Under the pieces are notes generated by a model. It made no database searches, was not told the DNA's origin, and saw only the letters and a program-made list of their open reading frames with translations. A DNA stretch of 64,000 nucleotides from Piromyces finnis (lineage: Eukaryota; Neocallimastigomycota; Neocallimastigomycetes; Neocallimastigales; Neocallimastigaceae). Positions 62,085 through 64,000 of the stretch are shown here, in pieces. The position numbers were made by a program, and so were the translations under genes. The first letter of the stretch is position 1. Each line of letters opens with the position of its first letter. The DNA lies in assembly GCA_002104945.1 (NCBI GenBank), contig MCFH01000010.1, positions 124,001-188,000 on the forward strand, in the 5' to 3' direction.

Positions 62085-62911
62085 TAATTCAAATTTATAT
62101 GTATATATAAATTTGAATTATCTAATTAATTAATTAATGCATATAGAATAAGAAATCCAGTGAAAAAAATAATAATACATAATAAAAATTTTTGTTTATT
62201 TCCCAAGGATTATATATCTATAAATGTAAAAAATATTTATAAATGTTATTATCTATACATAATAAAAATTTCATTAATGCAATAATTAACAATTAAACGC
62301 TATATCTATACAACATTATTTATAATTATTTTAGATATAGAAATTATTGTTACATAAATAATACATCTTAAGTTTGAAAATTTAAGCATTTAAATAAATA
62401 TATGCTTATATCTAAATAAAGTAAAATAAATATACATTTTTAAGTTACTAATATAAAAATATATAACTATTAATATAACAATAAAATAAAAAATTAAAAA
62501 TTAAAATCAATTCTTTTACAACTTTTTTTCTATAATATCTCTTCTGAAGTTTTATTATGAAGTATTATTATTTATTCTTCATTCTAATATAATAAAATGA
62601 AAGAAAAAAAGTTTTATAATTAATTTTAAAATAATACTTATATTATTTTATATAATATACATAAAATCAATATTATTATTTTTTTAATATTAATATTTAA
62701 ATGTATTCAAACGTAAATCAAAAATTACTTAAATTACTTCAATAAAGAATTTACTAGTTAATCTAAAACATTACATATATATATATTAATTCTATTTAAA
62801 TAAAAAAAGTTTATCAAAAATTATGAATTTACAATTAATAGTAAAAATAATAATATCATAAAAAATATAATAATATACATTATTATATTATAATTTCAAT
62901 AATAGTAATAT
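62085..62911. other. Convergent 3' flanks of PEN-2 and the right-edge gene
   Basis: A/T-rich DNA with no open frame or repeat worth naming. Confidence 0.5.
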
Positions 62912-64000
62912 TTATTGCTTTAATTTTTTTTGTTGTGGAAAGCTGATGGACGTTGTTTGACTTTCATATTTTCTTTTACGATTTAATAAATAATTGTCAA
63001 ATTTTGAATTACGGATAGTAATATTAGAATAAGATGATGAAGAAGAATTTTCATTATAAGATTCTTCTTGTTCATAACAATCATTCTCATTATTTGCGTT
63101 ATCTATTTTTATAAAAAAATATAAATATTTAGTTTATTAATAATTATAATTTTAATTATTAATATATAATAAACACATATACTAGATAAATATAATACCT
63201 TTATTATATATAGTTTTTGTTTGGTAGTCTTCAGCTTTAATATTTATACAATTTTCAGATTTCTTATTGATAGTATTATTTTTTGAAGAATCTTTTAAAT
63301 TGTTAATTTCTTCCTTGGGTATATTATGATATTTTTTATCAAAAGATTCTAACTCTACATTTGGAATAATTAATATGGATTGAGATTCTGAATTAGTAAT
63401 ATTTGTATCTTGACTGCTTTTATTGTTCATTTTTTCATCTCCTGACTCCTTTTCTTTCTTTATTTTGGCATCATTATCAACAGATGGTGGAGTTAAAATA
63501 TTTAAATTATCATATAATTTCATATTTATATTTCTATATGATAGGGTATTATATTTTAACTCTTTATTCATCTGTAGAGAATCATTTGTTGAATCATTAT
63601 GAATATTTTCAATGCTTTTATTATTGTTATTATTATCAAATGTTGTTATATTGGAAATAATGTTGTTGGTTGTTTCTGAATTATTTTCTGGGTATAATGT
63701 ATCATTATTTTTAGTATCCATGTTTTGAGGTACTGAGGTAGAAATTTCTGATAAACTAGATTGTACTCTACGAAAATCAGGATAATGAATTCTATTGATA
63801 TAGCTTTCATAACTTGGTGCACGTGATCTACGACGACGGTAATGTGCAGAAGGGGCATAAAGAGTATAATCTTCTCTAAGGGAGGATGAATTTGATATTA
63901 TTGGTGAAGAATTTTCAGAATTAAAAGAATGATTAGTAATGTTTTCATCTTGTTCAATTGTTTCATCATTTTCAATTTCTTCTTCTTCTTCTTCTACACT
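62912..64000 (-). CDS. Unknown low-complexity protein, C-terminal part (runs off the window)
   Basis: Model: complement(join(62912..63102, 63199..>64000)); the frame is open to the right edge, so the N-terminus is missing. About 330 residues are visible. They begin with a Glu run, then a Tyr/Arg-rich block (HYRRRRSRAPSYESYINR), a long Asn/Ser/Asp/Lys-rich disordered section, a SILIIPNVELESF stretch, and a C-terminal exon ending LNRKRKYESQ...KKLKQ, which looks like a nuclear-localisation signal. Exon phases agree (G|AT). I do not recognise a domain. It is probably a nuclear regulatory protein, judging only from composition. Confidence 0.7.

Overview
This is a eukaryotic nuclear window of extreme AT richness: intergenic DNA is almost pure A/T, with poly-T/poly-A runs and long (AAT)n arrays. 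Genes have many short introns with GTAAGT/GTATGT-like donors and TAG/CAG/AAG acceptors, and coding sequence is rich in Asn, Lys, Gln and Ser. A Swi5/Ace2-like zinc-finger factor, a CotH-domain protein and this base composition point to an anaerobic gut fungus (Neocallimastigomycota). That is an inference from style and gene content; I could not compare it to any genome.

Left part (1-35 kb): a BET double-bromodomain gene (276-4386, +, 10 exons); about 7.7 kb with no convincing gene; an intronless unknown protein with LD-motif-like helices (12102-13091, +); a scrambled LINE relic (about 13.95-14.27 kb); a decayed coding relic (about 15.06-15.87 kb); LSM8 (16845-17788, -, 4 exons); a Q-rich Swi5/Ace2-like C2H2 factor (19640-22833, +); the TFIIIB subunit Bdp1 (26601-29535, +); and an Acinus-type SAP/RRM protein (30484-33180, -). 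An HDAC8/Hos1-type deacetylase (33758-36029, -, 10 exons including a 15-nt microexon) lies next to it.

Right part (37-64 kb): Rab GDI (37658-39856, +) with an intron directly after its ATG; a 5'-truncated LINE (family A, to 42998) whose poly-A abuts an orphan last exon of symplekin (42999-43199). Then come two large, divergently transcribed surface-protein genes. One is a secreted/membrane CotH domain fused to a family-2 glycosyltransferase (45618-49896, -). The other is a leucine-rich-repeat protein fused to a TIM-barrel glycosidase-like domain with a C-terminal membrane anchor (50650-54528, +). After these lie a nearly full-length but broken LINE (family B, 54968-59846) with a hairpin-rich leader, a degenerate family A tail (60041-60893), the gamma-secretase subunit PEN-2 (61668-62084, +) and a partial unknown gene running off the right edge (62912-64000, -).

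How they fit together: several genes are housekeeping nuclear functions (chromatin reading and deacetylation, Pol III initiation, U6/Lsm, splicing-associated Acinus, vesicle traffic). The most unusual locus is the CotH-GT2 / LRR-glycosidase divergent pair, which looks like a two-protein cell-surface polysaccharide system. Most gene models here were rebuilt by hand from splice sites and reading-frame continuity; none was checked against transcripts.
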